A DNA stretch of 64,000 nucleotides from Chitinophaga sp. XS-30 (GCF_008086345.1 NZ_CP043006.1:1238032-1302031), one strand, 5' to 3'; counted from the first letter of the stretch, positions 1-9,648 are shown. A program made the numbers and translations. The notes: a model not told the origin generated them from the letters alone.

Positions 1-337
1 GTACCCGGAAGTAAAGAACGGGCGCTTTGAAGTAGACATGAATTTTTCAACAGCGGTGCCGGAAGGGATCCGCCGCGGGCAATCCTCTCCTATCCGCCTT
101 GAATTGGGAAAAGCATCAGAAGCTGTATTATTGCCTGCAGGAGGATTCTTTTCCGACACCGGAGGCAACTGGGTGTATGTGGTGGACAACAGCGGGAAAC
201 GTGCTGTGAAACGCAAGATCTCCCTGGGCCGCAAGAACCCTGTTTATTTCGAAGTACTGGAGGGCCTGCAGCCGGGCGACCAGGTGATCACGTCCTCTTA
301 CGAGAATTTCGGGGACAAGGAAGTATTGGAATTTTAA
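1..337 (+). CDS. Efflux periplasmic adaptor subunit, C-terminal end (partial)
   Basis: The reading frame is open from base 2 to the TAA at 335-337, so the gene begins upstream of the window. About 111 residues are visible. They contain the membrane-proximal beta-barrel part typical of HlyD/MacA-type adaptors: a glycine-rich 'VYVVDNSGKRAVKR' strand pair followed by 'GLQPGDQVITS', the usual end of this family. The adaptor would link an inner-membrane transporter to a TolC-type channel. It lies 31 bp upstream of an ABC ATPase gene and probably belongs to the same operon. The substrate cannot be read from the sequence. Confidence 0.85.
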   Translation, partial: YPEVKNGRFEVDMNFSTAVPEGIRRGQSSPIRLELGKASEAVLLPAGGFFSDTGGNWVYVVDNSGKRAVKRKISLGRKNPVYFEVLEGLQPGDQVITSSYENFGDKEVLEF

Positions 338-368
338 ATCATCATCCATTTACCAACAATCTGAAAAA

Positions 369-1058
369 ATGATCAGAACAGTCAACTTGCAAAAACTCTT
401 TACAACGGAAGAAGTAGAAACCACAGCGCTGAACGGCATTAACATGGATGTGCAGGATGGTGAGTTTGTGGCGATCATGGGGCCCTCAGGCTGCGGTAAA
501 TCCACTTTGCTGAACATTCTGGGCCTGCTGGATAATCCTTCCGATGGTGAATATCATTTCTGGGATAAGGAAGTGGCCAGGATGAGCGAACGCCAGCGTG
601 CGCAGCTCCGTAAAGGCTCTATCGGCTTCGTGTTCCAGAGCTTCAACCTCATTGATGAACTGACCGTGTTCGAGAATGTGGAGTTGCCGCTGCTCTACCT
701 CAAAGTACCCGCCAGTGAAAGAAAACAGCGGGTGGAGCAGGTTCTGGAGCGCATGAGCATCATGCATCGCCGCAACCACTTTCCACAGCAGCTTTCCGGC
801 GGTCAGCAACAGCGGGTGGCTATTGCCCGCGCCGTAGTGGCAAAGCCAAAGCTGATCCTTGCGGATGAGCCTACCGGTAACCTCGATTCCGCCAACGGCG
901 AAGAGGTCATGAAGTTGCTGCAGGAACTGAATGATGCGGGAACTACCCTCATCATGGTTACGCATTCCCCGTACGATGCCGGTTTTGCGCACCGCATTGT
1001 GAATCTTTTCGACGGAAAGGTGGTCACCGAGAATATCAAGGAACAGTTTCACATATAA
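369..1058 (+). CDS. ABC transporter ATP-binding protein (MacB/LolD type)
   Basis: A 229-residue nucleotide-binding subunit that would power an FtsX/MacB-type permease in the inner membrane. All motifs are intact: Walker A GPSGCGKST at about 38-46, signature LSGGQQQRV at about 142-150, Walker B LILADE followed by D-loop NLDS, and the switch histidine at about 199 (VTHS). It follows the adaptor fragment by 31 bp and precedes the permease at 1326. Family assignment is firm. The cargo (lipid, peptide or drug) is not determinable. Confidence 0.93.
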   Translation: MIRTVNLQKLFTTEEVETTALNGINMDVQDGEFVAIMGPSGCGKSTLLNILGLLDNPSDGEYHFWDKEVARMSERQRAQLRKGSIGFVFQSFNLIDELTVFENVELPLLYLKVPASERKQRVEQVLERMSIMHRRNHFPQQLSGGQQQRVAIARAVVAKPKLILADEPTGNLDSANGEEVMKLLQELNDAGTTLIMVTHSPYDAGFAHRIVNLFDGKVVTENIKEQFHI

Positions 1059-1062
1059 AGTC

Positions 1063-1254
1063 ATGGAAAAGCTGATCGCCGCCTTCGTCAACAGGTCTAC
1101 CGCACCGCCACCCGTTTCCGGGGACGGGCTCCATTATTCCGGTTGGGCGATGATGGACATCATCCCCTGGATGGCCATTCCCCTGCTGCTGGTGCTGTTT
1201 GCAGGGCTTTATTTCATGAGCCTCAGCAGAAGGAAACATCAGCCATTGCATTAA
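1063..1254 (+). CDS. Small single-span membrane protein (putative)
   Basis: A 63-residue frame whose ATG lies 4 bp after the stop of the ABC ATPase. One clear hydrophobic segment at about residues 33-53 (IIPWMAIPLLLVLFAGLYF) is followed by a basic tail (SRRKHQP), giving a predicted N-out, C-in span. It fills most of the 267-bp gap before the permease. No family is recognised. The tight spacing and membrane segment suggest a small accessory subunit of the transporter, but chance coding cannot be excluded. Confidence 0.4.
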   Translation: MEKLIAAFVNRSTAPPPVSGDGLHYSGWAMMDIIPWMAIPLLLVLFAGLYFMSLSRRKHQPLH

Positions 1255-1325
1255 TCGTCCCCGGAAGCTGCATTGTTAAATCGTCATACATTTTTTGCGA
1301 AATCAGCATAAAAAAATATACCGGC

Positions 1326-3725
1326 ATGTTCAGGAACTACATCAAAATAGCATGGCGCAACATATGGAAAGCAAAGCAAATCTCGTTCGTGAATATCACG
1401 GGACTCGCAGTTGCGACCGCAGTGGCTTTACTGTTATGTCTTACGGTGTACAGGGAATTCACTTTTGATGATTTTCACGAAAGGAAGAAAGACATTTACA
1501 TGGTCTACATGGACGAGTATTACCCCGAACGGACCAGCTCCCGGGCGAACATGGCGCATCCCCTGGCGCCTGCCCTCCAGCAGGAAATACCGGGCATAAA
1601 AGCAGTCACCCGTTACGCGAATGACGGGGCCAGCGTGCGTGTCGGCGAAGCAACGGGGGACGCGAGTGTTCATTGTGTGGATACCGGCTTCCTGCAAATT
1701 TTCTCCTTTCCTGCTGTGAGCGGACGACCTGAACTGGGCGTGAATGATGTGATCATCACCGAAGAAACTGCATTGCGGTTCTTCAAAGGCCAGGACCCCG
1801 TAGGAAAAAGCATGACCCTGAGCCGCGGCAACAAATGGGAAAATTTCAGGGTCACCGCCGTGCTGAAAGATCCGCCTTCCAATTCGAGCCTTGAGTTCGA
1901 TATGCTACTGCGCATCGAGAATGGCTATGGTTACCAGGACAATAAAAACGAATGGGAGCATTTCAGCCTGATGACCTTCGTGGAGCTCATGCCCGGCGTT
2001 ACAACGGAATCGTTTTCAAAAAGAGGGAAGCTGCTGCTTGACAAATATTATGAAGAGAAGATGCGCGATATGAAAGCCGATGGCGCAAAACCCGGCAAGT
2101 ACGGCGGGGTGATGCACATCGGGTTAATCCCGTTGAAAGATGTGCACTTCAGCAAAACCAGCTCGCTTGGCAGTGCCAACAAGACCATGTTGTTCATGAT
2201 GGTCTTCGTGGCCGGATTCCTGCTTTTCATCGCCGGCATCAACTTTATCAATCTCACCATTGCACGGGCCTTTACCCGTGCAAAGGAAGTGGGGATGCGT
2301 AAAATGATGGGGGCTGGAAAAGTGCAGGTAGCCTTGCAGTTCTGTGGCGAGGCGCTGATACTTTTCATCATTGCGCTGGTGCTTGGCATTTTGCTGGCAC
2401 TTGTTTTAATGCCGCAGTACAATGCGCTCCTGAACTATAAATTGTCGTTCAGTATATTGAAAGAACCGCAGGTGCTGGCGTGCCTTGCCGGAGTTTTTCT
2501 GCTGGTTGCCCTGCTGGCCGGCGGCTACCCCGCCCTGGTGCTTGCGCGCTCTCATACATTGCAAATATTGAAAGGAAAGATCAGCACCGGCAGGAGTAAT
2601 TACCTGCGCAATTCGCTCATCGTTACACAGTTCGTTTTTTCATCCCTGCTGATCTGTTGTACGCTGATCGCGTGGCAGCAGATGAATTACCTGCGCAATA
2701 AACCGCTTGGTTTCAATACGGAGGAAGTGGTGAGCATTCCGCTCGGGAATCTGCCTCAAACACCGCTGGTAGTAGAGCGCATGCGCGCCGGACTTGCAGG
2801 GCAGCCGGGCATTATTGGCGTGACGTCCGCAGACAATAACTATGGCCGTGGCCGCGATGGCAGCATGTCCGTTTCTTTCGTAGGATTCCGGCACAAGAAC
2901 CGCGAAGTGGGGTCCAACTTGTTGACGATCGGGTATGACTATGTGAAAACGATGGATCTGCAGCTGATTGCCGGACGTGATTTTGACCGGGACATGCGCA
3001 CGGATTCCAGCGGGGTGGTGATCAATGAACGGATGGTTGCGGAACTGGGAGAGAAAGATATTATCGGGTATCGTTTCCGTTTTGATGAAGATGGAAAAGA
3101 GTACCATGTACTGGGGGTAGTAAAGGATTTTCACTTTCAGTCCCTGCATAAAAAGATCGAGCCGATCACAATGGTCATAGCAGGAACGCCGGCCTACGTG
3201 TTCGTAAAAGTAAATCCCCGTAACCTGGAAGCAACCATGAAGATCATTGAAAAGGCCTGGGACAAGGTGGCGCCCGAAACGCCGTTCCTCGGATCATTCG
3301 TAAACGAGAATACGAACCGCCAGTATAACCGGGATAAAAAACTTTCACAGATATTTGTCAGTGGAGCGGTGCTGACCATCATCATTTCCTGCATGGGGCT
3401 GTTTGCCATTGCGATGCTCGCCATCGGTCAACGCACGAAGGAGATAGGTGTACGCAAGGTGCTGGGGGCCAGCGTTCTGAGCATCACAACGCTGATATCC
3501 AAAGACTTTCTGAAGCTCGTGGGCATTGCGATCCTGATCGCATCGCCGCTGGCGGGTTGGATCATGAACGAATGGCTGCAGGAGTTTGCCTATAACATTG
3601 GCATCAGCTGGTGGGTTTTCGTGGTCGCGGGATTGCTGGTCCTTACGATTGCCGCCTTTACCATTAGCTTCCAGAGCATCCGGGCAGCCCTGACGAACCC
3701 CGTAAAATCCTTACGAACAGAATAA
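1326..3725 (+). CDS. ABC transporter permease (MacB_PCD plus two FtsX domains)
   Basis: The ATG at 1326 gives 799 residues beginning MFRNYIKIAWRN, the typical start of Bacteroidota FtsX-type permeases; an open frame extends upstream to 1143 but lacks homology-like sequence. Visible architecture: an N-terminal span at about 20-42, a MacB-type periplasmic domain, four spans between about 285 and 455, a second periplasmic domain, and a final group of spans from about 680 to 785 ending '..ALTNPVKSLRTE', a conserved tail. The two halves each contain an FtsX domain. It is flanked by two ATPase genes, so either or both may energise it. Confidence 0.93.
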   Translation: MFRNYIKIAWRNIWKAKQISFVNITGLAVATAVALLLCLTVYREFTFDDFHERKKDIYMVYMDEYYPERTSSRANMAHPLAPALQQEIPGIKAVTRYANDGASVRVGEATGDASVHCVDTGFLQIFSFPAVSGRPELGVNDVIITEETALRFFKGQDPVGKSMTLSRGNKWENFRVTAVLKDPPSNSSLEFDMLLRIENGYGYQDNKNEWEHFSLMTFVELMPGVTTESFSKRGKLLLDKYYEEKMRDMKADGAKPGKYGGVMHIGLIPLKDVHFSKTSSLGSANKTMLFMMVFVAGFLLFIAGINFINLTIARAFTRAKEVGMRKMMGAGKVQVALQFCGEALILFIIALVLGILLALVLMPQYNALLNYKLSFSILKEPQVLACLAGVFLLVALLAGGYPALVLARSHTLQILKGKISTGRSNYLRNSLIVTQFVFSSLLICCTLIAWQQMNYLRNKPLGFNTEEVVSIPLGNLPQTPLVVERMRAGLAGQPGIIGVTSADNNYGRGRDGSMSVSFVGFRHKNREVGSNLLTIGYDYVKTMDLQLIAGRDFDRDMRTDSSGVVINERMVAELGEKDIIGYRFRFDEDGKEYHVLGVVKDFHFQSLHKKIEPITMVIAGTPAYVFVKVNPRNLEATMKIIEKAWDKVAPETPFLGSFVNENTNRQYNRDKKLSQIFVSGAVLTIIISCMGLFAIAMLAIGQRTKEIGVRKVLGASVLSITTLISKDFLKLVGIAILIASPLAGWIMNEWLQEFAYNIGISWWVFVVAGLLVLTIAAFTISFQSIRAALTNPVKSLRTE

Positions 3726-3733
3726 TCAATATT

Positions 3734-4396
3734 ATGATCCAATTACGTCACATCAGCAAATATTACCCGGTAGGGTTCGGCAAACACGAGATACTGAAAG
3801 ATATTGACCTGACCATCCATGAAGGGGAATTTATATCCGTGATGGGACCTTCCGGTTCCGGGAAATCCACCTTACTGCACATCCTCGGCCTGCTCGAAGA
3901 GCCCTCCGGCGGAGATTACCTTTTCCAGGGAGAACTGGTACACCGGATGAATGAGAAGAAACGCACCCAGCTGCACCGGGGAGCTATCGGTTTTGTATTC
4001 CAGGCCTATCATCTGATAGACGAGCTTACCGTATATGAAAATATAGAAACGCCGCTGCTATACAAAAACATGCCGGCCGCGGAACGCAAGAGCAAAGTGG
4101 CCGACATTCTGGACCGGTTTAACATTGTAGCGAAGAAAGATCTCTTCCCCAACCAGCTTTCCGGCGGTCAGCAGCAACTGGTAGGCATTGCCCGGGCCAT
4201 TGTGGCGGAACCGGCGGTGATCTTTGCCGATGAGCCAACCGGCAACCTGCATTCCGACCAGGCCCGGGAAATCATGGAATTATTCGCAGAACTGAATAAA
4301 AAAGATAAAATAACCATCGTTCAGGTAACCCACTCTGAAGCCAACGCAGCCTACGGCAACCGGATCATCCGGCTCCGGGACGGGCAGGTCTTATAA
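3734..4396 (+). CDS. ABC transporter ATP-binding protein with altered D-loop
   Basis: A 220-residue ATPase starting 8 bp after the permease. Walker A GPSGSGKST (38-46), Q-loop Q90, Walker B VIFADE (162-167) and H-loop histidine near 200 are present. Two positions differ from the upstream ATPase and from the family norm: the signature reads LSGGQQQLVG instead of ..QRVA, and the D-loop reads NLHS instead of NLDS (His173). The first is mild; the second replaces the aspartate that normally contacts the partner subunit. It may be a divergent partner of the first ATPase or a regulatory subunit. Confidence 0.9.
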   Translation: MIQLRHISKYYPVGFGKHEILKDIDLTIHEGEFISVMGPSGSGKSTLLHILGLLEEPSGGDYLFQGELVHRMNEKKRTQLHRGAIGFVFQAYHLIDELTVYENIETPLLYKNMPAAERKSKVADILDRFNIVAKKDLFPNQLSGGQQQLVGIARAIVAEPAVIFADEPTGNLHSDQAREIMELFAELNKKDKITIVQVTHSEANAAYGNRIIRLRDGQVL

Positions 4397-4533
4397 ATTT
4401 CTGCTATCTAAAAACTCATCATATGATGTTTTACCTTAAATTCGTGTGGCCCGGTGCCATACCCACCCGGGATTTGCCATTTATCAAGAACATGGGAATA
4501 GTCACCACTCAATTACAATATTTTTGTCAGGCT

Positions 4534-5979
4534 ATGAGAATAAAGACCCTCGCCATTGCGTCCGCGCTCATTTTGCTGCTGTTTATCTCACCATTGTCCG
4601 TGTCCGCACAGGACAACTGGAGTTATCAGCGTTGCCTGGAATATGCACTGACGCATAACCTGACCCTGCAGCAAAGCGTATTGCAAAAACGGCTGTCAGA
4701 ACTGACGCTCAAGCAGAACCGGCTTTCCCAGCTGCCCACCATTAATGCCGGGGTAAGCGGGGGATACCGTTTCGGCCGCTCCATCGACCCCACGTCCAAC
4801 ACCTTTGTTACGCAATCGTTGATGAATAGCGGTCTGAGCCTGGATATGAGCGCAGACCTCTTTGGATGGTTCTCCAAGCAAAACACCATCGCGGCCAGCA
4901 AATACCAGCTGTATGCCAATAATTTCCTCCTGGAGAAGGCAAGGAATGACATGGGTGTGAATGTGGCCAATGCTTTTTTGCAGATATTATTGGCCAACGA
5001 ACAGGTAAAACTGAGCAAATCCCAGGTTGCCCTGAGCGAAGCGCAGCTGGATAACACCAGAAAACTGGTATCGGCAGGCTCGGTGCCGGAAAGCAACCAG
5101 GCCGATATGGAGGCCCAGCTCGCCAGGGACAGCTCCACTCTCGTAGATGCGCAGAATAATGCCATTGTGCGGGTATTGCAGATGAAAGCCTTGCTCAATC
5201 TGGACTTCGCCGTGCCGTTCACCACTGAGTTGCCGGAGGATATTGAATCCATACCCATGCTGAGCCTCACGGAGACCGCTCCCGAGATGGTTTTCAGCGC
5301 GGCGCTGGCATCGCAGCCGCAGTACAAATCGGACGAAATGATGGTCAAGGCCGCAGAGCGGACGCTGGCCTCCGCCCGGGGAGCATTGTATCCCAGTCTC
5401 CGTTTCAACGCCGGCGCCGGTACCAATTACGCCAATACCAATTTTCAGCCCTTCGGGCCATTGATCCCGAAAGTGGATACCATCGGGCTGGTGAATGTGA
5501 ACGGGACCGACTATAACGTTGTGCGCCCGAGTGTCACCAGCGATGTAAGAAGAGTGCCGTTCGGCGATCAGCTGAATAATAACTTCGGCCAGAACATCGG
5601 CCTTTCCCTCAGCATTCCCCTGCTCAATGCCTGGCAGCTGCGCGGGAACGTGGAAAGAGCGAAAATAGATATTGAGAACAAACAGCTCACGCTGGACATC
5701 AACAAGCAACAACTCCGCCAGGATGTGTACACCGCGCATGCCGATGCGGTTGGCGCTTTTCAGAAATATCAGGCAGCGATCTCTACCGAAAATGCATCAC
5801 AGAAAGCATATGATTTTGCTACCAAGCGGTACAATGTAGGCCTGATGAACACCGTAGAATACGTTACGACACAAACGAACCTGTTCAGGGCACAGATCGA
5901 CAGGGTATCAGCGTTATACGATTACATTTTTAAAATCAAACTGCTGGAGTTCTACCGCGATCAGCGAATATCGTTGTAG
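4534..5979 (+). CDS. TolC-family outer membrane efflux protein
   Basis: The ATG at 4534 gives 481 residues with a clean signal peptide (MRIKTLAIAS...SVSA/QDN); a longer frame opens at 4423 but its extra residues would bury the signal peptide. The rest has the two repeated coiled-coil/strand halves of outer membrane efflux proteins, with LTL..S.L.LKQNRLSQLPT early in each family member and a late '..GLMNTVEYVTTQTNL' repeat. It would form the outer membrane channel of the export complex made by the flanking adaptors and ABC subunits. Confidence 0.92.
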   Translation: MRIKTLAIASALILLLFISPLSVSAQDNWSYQRCLEYALTHNLTLQQSVLQKRLSELTLKQNRLSQLPTINAGVSGGYRFGRSIDPTSNTFVTQSLMNSGLSLDMSADLFGWFSKQNTIAASKYQLYANNFLLEKARNDMGVNVANAFLQILLANEQVKLSKSQVALSEAQLDNTRKLVSAGSVPESNQADMEAQLARDSSTLVDAQNNAIVRVLQMKALLNLDFAVPFTTELPEDIESIPMLSLTETAPEMVFSAALASQPQYKSDEMMVKAAERTLASARGALYPSLRFNAGAGTNYANTNFQPFGPLIPKVDTIGLVNVNGTDYNVVRPSVTSDVRRVPFGDQLNNNFGQNIGLSLSIPLLNAWQLRGNVERAKIDIENKQLTLDINKQQLRQDVYTAHADAVGAFQKYQAAISTENASQKAYDFATKRYNVGLMNTVEYVTTQTNLFRAQIDRVSALYDYIFKIKLLEFYRDQRISL

Positions 5980-6009
5980 GATAACAGCCGCAGCAACACA
6001 CAAGCGTAT

Positions 6010-7374
6010 ATGAAGAAGAAGAAACTCCTTTTCTGGCTTATCGGCATACTGGCCGTTCTTATTATCATCGTGATGATCGTGAAGAGAGCGGGCAAGGATG
6101 ATGGCATAAAAGTGTCCGTTGATAAGGCGGCAAAGAAGGACATCATAGAAGTGGTATCCGCCAGCGGAAAGATCTATCCTGAAATAGAAGTAAAAGTAAG
6201 CTCGGACGTTTCCGGCGAGATCACCGATCTTCTTGTGCTGGAAGGGGATTCCGTAAAAAAGGGGCAGATACTCGCCCGCATATACGCAGATATTTATGGC
6301 TCCATGCGGGACCGTGCAGCCGCCGCCGTCAGCCAGCAGGAAGCAGAGCTGGCCAACAGCACCGCTTCTGTCAATGCTTTCAAGGCCCGGCTGGACCAGG
6401 CAAAAGCTGCATACGACCGGAACAAGGAACTGCTGGACCAGAAGGTGATCTCCCGTTCAGAATTTGAAACCGCCGAAGCTACTTATAAATCTGCCTTATC
6501 CGACTACAATGCCGCCCTGCAAAGGATCAACAGCAGCAGGTTCGGGGTAGCCAGCGCACAGGCCAATCTTACCGAAGCCAACAAGAATCTTGGCCGTACG
6601 ACCATCCAGGCGCCAATGAGCGGCACCGTGTCCCTCCTTTCCGTTAAAAAAGGGGAACGCGTGGTGGGAACCGCGCAGATGACCGGTACGGAAATGCTGC
6701 GCATAGCGGATATGAGCACCATGGAAGTGCAGGTGGATGTGGGCGAGAACGATATCCCGAAAGTGAAATTCGGCGATTCTGCTATCATTGAAGTGGACGC
6801 ATACAATACCCGTAAATTCAAAGGCGTGGTCACCCAGATCGCCAGTTCCAGCAAGGGTGCAGCCACCTCTTCCGCCGCTACCACATCTGCGGAGCAGGTG
6901 ACGAACTACATCGTGCATATCCGCATCCTTCCGGAATCGTATGCAGATCTGATGGACCCGGGCAGCAGGAGATTCCCCTTCAGGCCAGGCATGAGCGCCA
7001 GCGTGGATATTCAGACGCGTACAGAAAAACAGGTGCTCTCGATCCCCATCAACGCGGTAACCACCCGTTCGCTGTCCGATACCGCCAAAGTGAAGGAAGC
7101 CCAGCCCGCAGGTCCGCCGCCGCCATCTGCCGCCACCGGGGAGGAAAAAAGGGATTTCAGGGAAGTGGTGTTCGTTTTACAGGCCGACGGCACGGTAAAA
7201 CTTGTGGAAGTGACCACCGGCATCCAGGATGATAACAATATCCAGATCACCTCCGGCCTGAAAGAAGGGGAAGAAGTGATCAGTGGCCCTTATACCGCTG
7301 TTTCCCGAACACTGGAAAACGGTAAAAAGGTAAATGTAGTACCCAAATCGCAACTCTTCGAAACCGCGAAATAA
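6010..7374 (+). CDS. HlyD/MacA-type efflux periplasmic adaptor
   Basis: A 454-residue adaptor. An N-terminal membrane anchor (about residues 6-24, LFWLIGILAVLIIIVMIV) is followed by a biotinyl-lipoyl-like half (SGEITDLLVLEGDSVKKGQ), an alpha-helical hairpin rich in Ala/Gln/Glu (about 95-190), the second lipoyl half (APMSGTVSLLSVKKGE) and a beta-barrel. A Pro-rich stretch (AGPPPPSAA) near 365 interrupts the last domain. It starts 30 bp after the TolC-like gene and closes the export operon, which ends at the hairpin at 7395. Confidence 0.93.
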   Translation: MKKKKLLFWLIGILAVLIIIVMIVKRAGKDDGIKVSVDKAAKKDIIEVVSASGKIYPEIEVKVSSDVSGEITDLLVLEGDSVKKGQILARIYADIYGSMRDRAAAAVSQQEAELANSTASVNAFKARLDQAKAAYDRNKELLDQKVISRSEFETAEATYKSALSDYNAALQRINSSRFGVASAQANLTEANKNLGRTTIQAPMSGTVSLLSVKKGERVVGTAQMTGTEMLRIADMSTMEVQVDVGENDIPKVKFGDSAIIEVDAYNTRKFKGVVTQIASSSKGAATSSAATTSAEQVTNYIVHIRILPESYADLMDPGSRRFPFRPGMSASVDIQTRTEKQVLSIPINAVTTRSLSDTAKVKEAQPAGPPPPSAATGEEKRDFREVVFVLQADGTVKLVEVTTGIQDDNNIQITSGLKEGEEVISGPYTAVSRTLENGKKVNVVPKSQLFETAK

Positions 7375-7394
7375 ACCATGCATTTTTGCAGGAG

Positions 7395-7427
7395 AGCAGG
7401 CATATCTCGGGATGTGCCTGCTTTTTT
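7395..7427 (+). terminator. Rho-independent terminator of the export operon
   Basis: A 12-bp stem (7395-7406 with 7411-7422, one G-U pair) closed by a TCGG tetraloop and followed by a run of six T. It starts 20 bp after the adaptor stop codon. Confidence 0.85.
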
Positions 7428-7494
7428 ATATGCGCCCTTTAAGGCATAGCCCGTCGATTTTTTTTACCTTGCAGGAAATTTAGAGCAGTTGAGT

Positions 7495-8514
7495 ATGGTC
7501 AATCACATTGGAATTATTGGAAGCGGGAGCTGGGCAACAGCACTGGCAAAGATACTGACAGACAACAACCAGCATATTCACTGGTGGATCCGTAACCAGG
7601 ATACCATCCGTCATATGCAGCAACGGCACCACAATAAACATCACCTCAATTCCGTCTATTTCGATACCCGGCTTTTGGAGCTTAACAGCAACCTTGAAGA
7701 AGTGGTTGCCGCGTGCGATACGCTCATCCTGGCCGTACCTTCCGCTTTTCTGCGGAGCGTGATGGAAACGCTCCCCGCAGATGCGCTGAAAGGCAAGAAG
7801 GTGGTATCTGCCATAAAAGGGCTTGTATCAGGCTCTAACCAGCTGATCAACGATTACCTGGCGGAGAGGTTCGATCTGCCGCTGGAGCAGTATTACACGA
7901 TCACCGGACCCTGCCATGCGGAAGAAGTGGCGAATGAAAAGCTGTCTTACCTCACTTTCTCCGGCATAAAGGATGATGTGACCGAAGCTATTGCCGCATT
8001 ATTCAATAACAGCTATCTGCAGACCATCGTCAATAAAGATGTGATGGGCGTGCAATTTGCCTCTGTGCTGAAGAATATCTATGCGATGGGAGCGGGTATT
8101 GCGCATGGGCTTGAGTATGGCGATAATTTCCAGAGCGTGTTCATCACCAATTGCTTCCGCGAGATGCAGGAGTTCCTGGAAAAATACGAACAGATACAGG
8201 CCGGTTCAGGCAAAGAACCTTCAATGCACAACTATAACGCCAGCGCTTATCTGGGAGATCTGCTGGTAACCTGCTACTCCCTGCACAGCCGCAACCGTAC
8301 TTTCGGCAACATGATCGGCAAGGGATACAGCGTAAAGGCTACACAGCTGGAAATGAACATGGTGGCGGAAGGCTATTATGCCAGCCGCTGCATCTTCGAG
8401 ATCAACAAAGAGATCGGCGCGTATATGCCCGTAGCCCAAAAAGTCTACGCTATCCTGTGGGAGAACCTGCATCCGGAAGAAGCCTATATGGAACTGGAAA
8501 AGGGTTTTATATAG
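7495..8514 (+). CDS. gpsA: NAD(P)-dependent glycerol-3-phosphate dehydrogenase
   Basis: Reduces dihydroxyacetone phosphate to sn-glycerol 3-phosphate for phospholipid synthesis in the cytoplasm. The 339-residue product starts with the dinucleotide-binding motif GIIGSGSWATALAK. Further family blocks are visible: 'LILAVPSAFLR', 'KGLV', 'TGPCHAEEVA', the catalytic lysine region 'SVLKNIYAMGAGIAHG', and 'NRTFGNMIGKGYS'. I chose ATG 7495; an in-frame TTG two codons earlier (7489) is possible. It is transcribed alone after the terminator at 7395 and is convergent with hemW, with 9 bp between stops. Confidence 0.96.
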   Translation: MVNHIGIIGSGSWATALAKILTDNNQHIHWWIRNQDTIRHMQQRHHNKHHLNSVYFDTRLLELNSNLEEVVAACDTLILAVPSAFLRSVMETLPADALKGKKVVSAIKGLVSGSNQLINDYLAERFDLPLEQYYTITGPCHAEEVANEKLSYLTFSGIKDDVTEAIAALFNNSYLQTIVNKDVMGVQFASVLKNIYAMGAGIAHGLEYGDNFQSVFITNCFREMQEFLEKYEQIQAGSGKEPSMHNYNASAYLGDLLVTCYSLHSRNRTFGNMIGKGYSVKATQLEMNMVAEGYYASRCIFEINKEIGAYMPVAQKVYAILWENLHPEEAYMELEKGFI

Positions 8515-8523
8515 CTACCGGTA

Positions 8524-9648
8524 TCAAAAGAACATCGCTGCCGCAATTCCGTCGGCAAAGAATTTTCCCTGGCGCGTAAGCCGCAGCATGGCGCCTTCCT
8601 GCTGCATCCATCCTTTTTCGGTAAACTCTTTGGCCGCCGCCAGGATCTGTTCGCTTTTGTCCTGCCCGAAACGTTCCGTCACCCGCTCCAGGTCAGCGCC
8701 CTGCGAGGTCCGCAGCGAGATCATGATGTATTCGTTCAGTGCCATTTTCGGGCTGAGCATCTCTATTTCAAAGGGCACAACGCCCTTCCGGATATTTTGC
8801 ATATAGAGGGAGTTGTTGGCCACGTTCCATTGCCGGGAAAGCCCGTTAAAGGAATGTGCGGAGGGGCCGATACCAAGATAGGGCCGGCCTTGCCAGTAGC
8901 TGCTGTTGTGCCTGGACTGTTTGCCCGGCTGCGCGAAATTGGATATCTCATAATGCTCGTACCCCGCTTCTTCCGTCCATTGCATCAGCATTTCAAAATG
9001 AAGCGCCGCCCTGTCCGGATCAATGGGAGCGATCTTGTGATGCTGAATGAAATGGTCCAGCGCAGTGCCCGGCTCTACGGTCAGCGCATAACAGGACAAG
9101 TGGGGGATTCCGAGGGCGGTGGCCTGCTGCACGTTCTGCTCCCAATGTTTGTCCGTCAGGGTAGGGGTGCCGTAGATCAGGTCTATGCTGATATTGTCGA
9201 ACCCTGTTTTCCCCGCCAGCTCAAGGCAGCCGGTCGCCTGGGATGCATTGTGCGCACGGTTCATCCATCGGAGGTCTTCCTCAAAGAATGACTGCACGCC
9301 GATGCTCAGGCGGTTGATATCCGCATCCCGCAGGGATTGCAGTGTGGTGGCGGTAAGATCGTCCGGATTGGCTTCCAGGGTGATTTCGGCATCTGCCGTA
9401 ACCGAAAAATGACGGTGCAGCTCCTCCAGGAGCCGGGTGATGTCCGCCGGTGGCAGGAGGCTGGGCGTTCCGCCGCCGAAATAGATCGTTTCTACCGCAT
9501 GCCCCGCCAGATATTCCTTTTGCAGAGCAATTTCAGCAAGCAGGGATTGCACCATCTCATCGCGGTATTGCAGGGATGTGGAGAAATGGAAATTGCAATA
9601 ATGGCATGCCTTTTTGCAAAACGGAATATGAAGATAGATACCTGCCAT
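8524..9648 (-). CDS. hemW: Radical SAM heme chaperone HemW
   Basis: A 374-residue radical SAM protein that binds heme and delivers it to target enzymes; older annotations call it oxygen-independent coproporphyrinogen oxidase-like. The cluster motif FCKKACHYC gives Cys11, Cys15 and Cys18, followed by YFGGGTPS and LEANPDD. HemW lacks the extra N-terminal residues of true HemN. I chose the ATG at 9648 (MAGIYLHIPF) because the open frame upstream of it, to 9729, is not family-like. It is transcribed divergently from the DUF4271 gene. Confidence 0.94.
   Translation of the reverse strand: MAGIYLHIPFCKKACHYCNFHFSTSLQYRDEMVQSLLAEIALQKEYLAGHAVETIYFGGGTPSLLPPADITRLLEELHRHFSVTADAEITLEANPDDLTATTLQSLRDADINRLSIGVQSFFEEDLRWMNRAHNASQATGCLELAGKTGFDNISIDLIYGTPTLTDKHWEQNVQQATALGIPHLSCYALTVEPGTALDHFIQHHKIAPIDPDRAALHFEMLMQWTEEAGYEHYEISNFAQPGKQSRHNSSYWQGRPYLGIGPSAHSFNGLSRQWNVANNSLYMQNIRKGVVPFEIEMLSPKMALNEYIMISLRTSQGADLERVTERFGQDKSEQILAAAKEFTEKGWMQQEGAMLRLTRQGKFFADGIAAAMFF

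Noticed and set aside
1143..1325. N-terminal extension of the ABC permease
   Set aside because: The frame is open, but the family N terminus begins at the ATG at 1326 and the extension overlaps the small membrane-protein frame.
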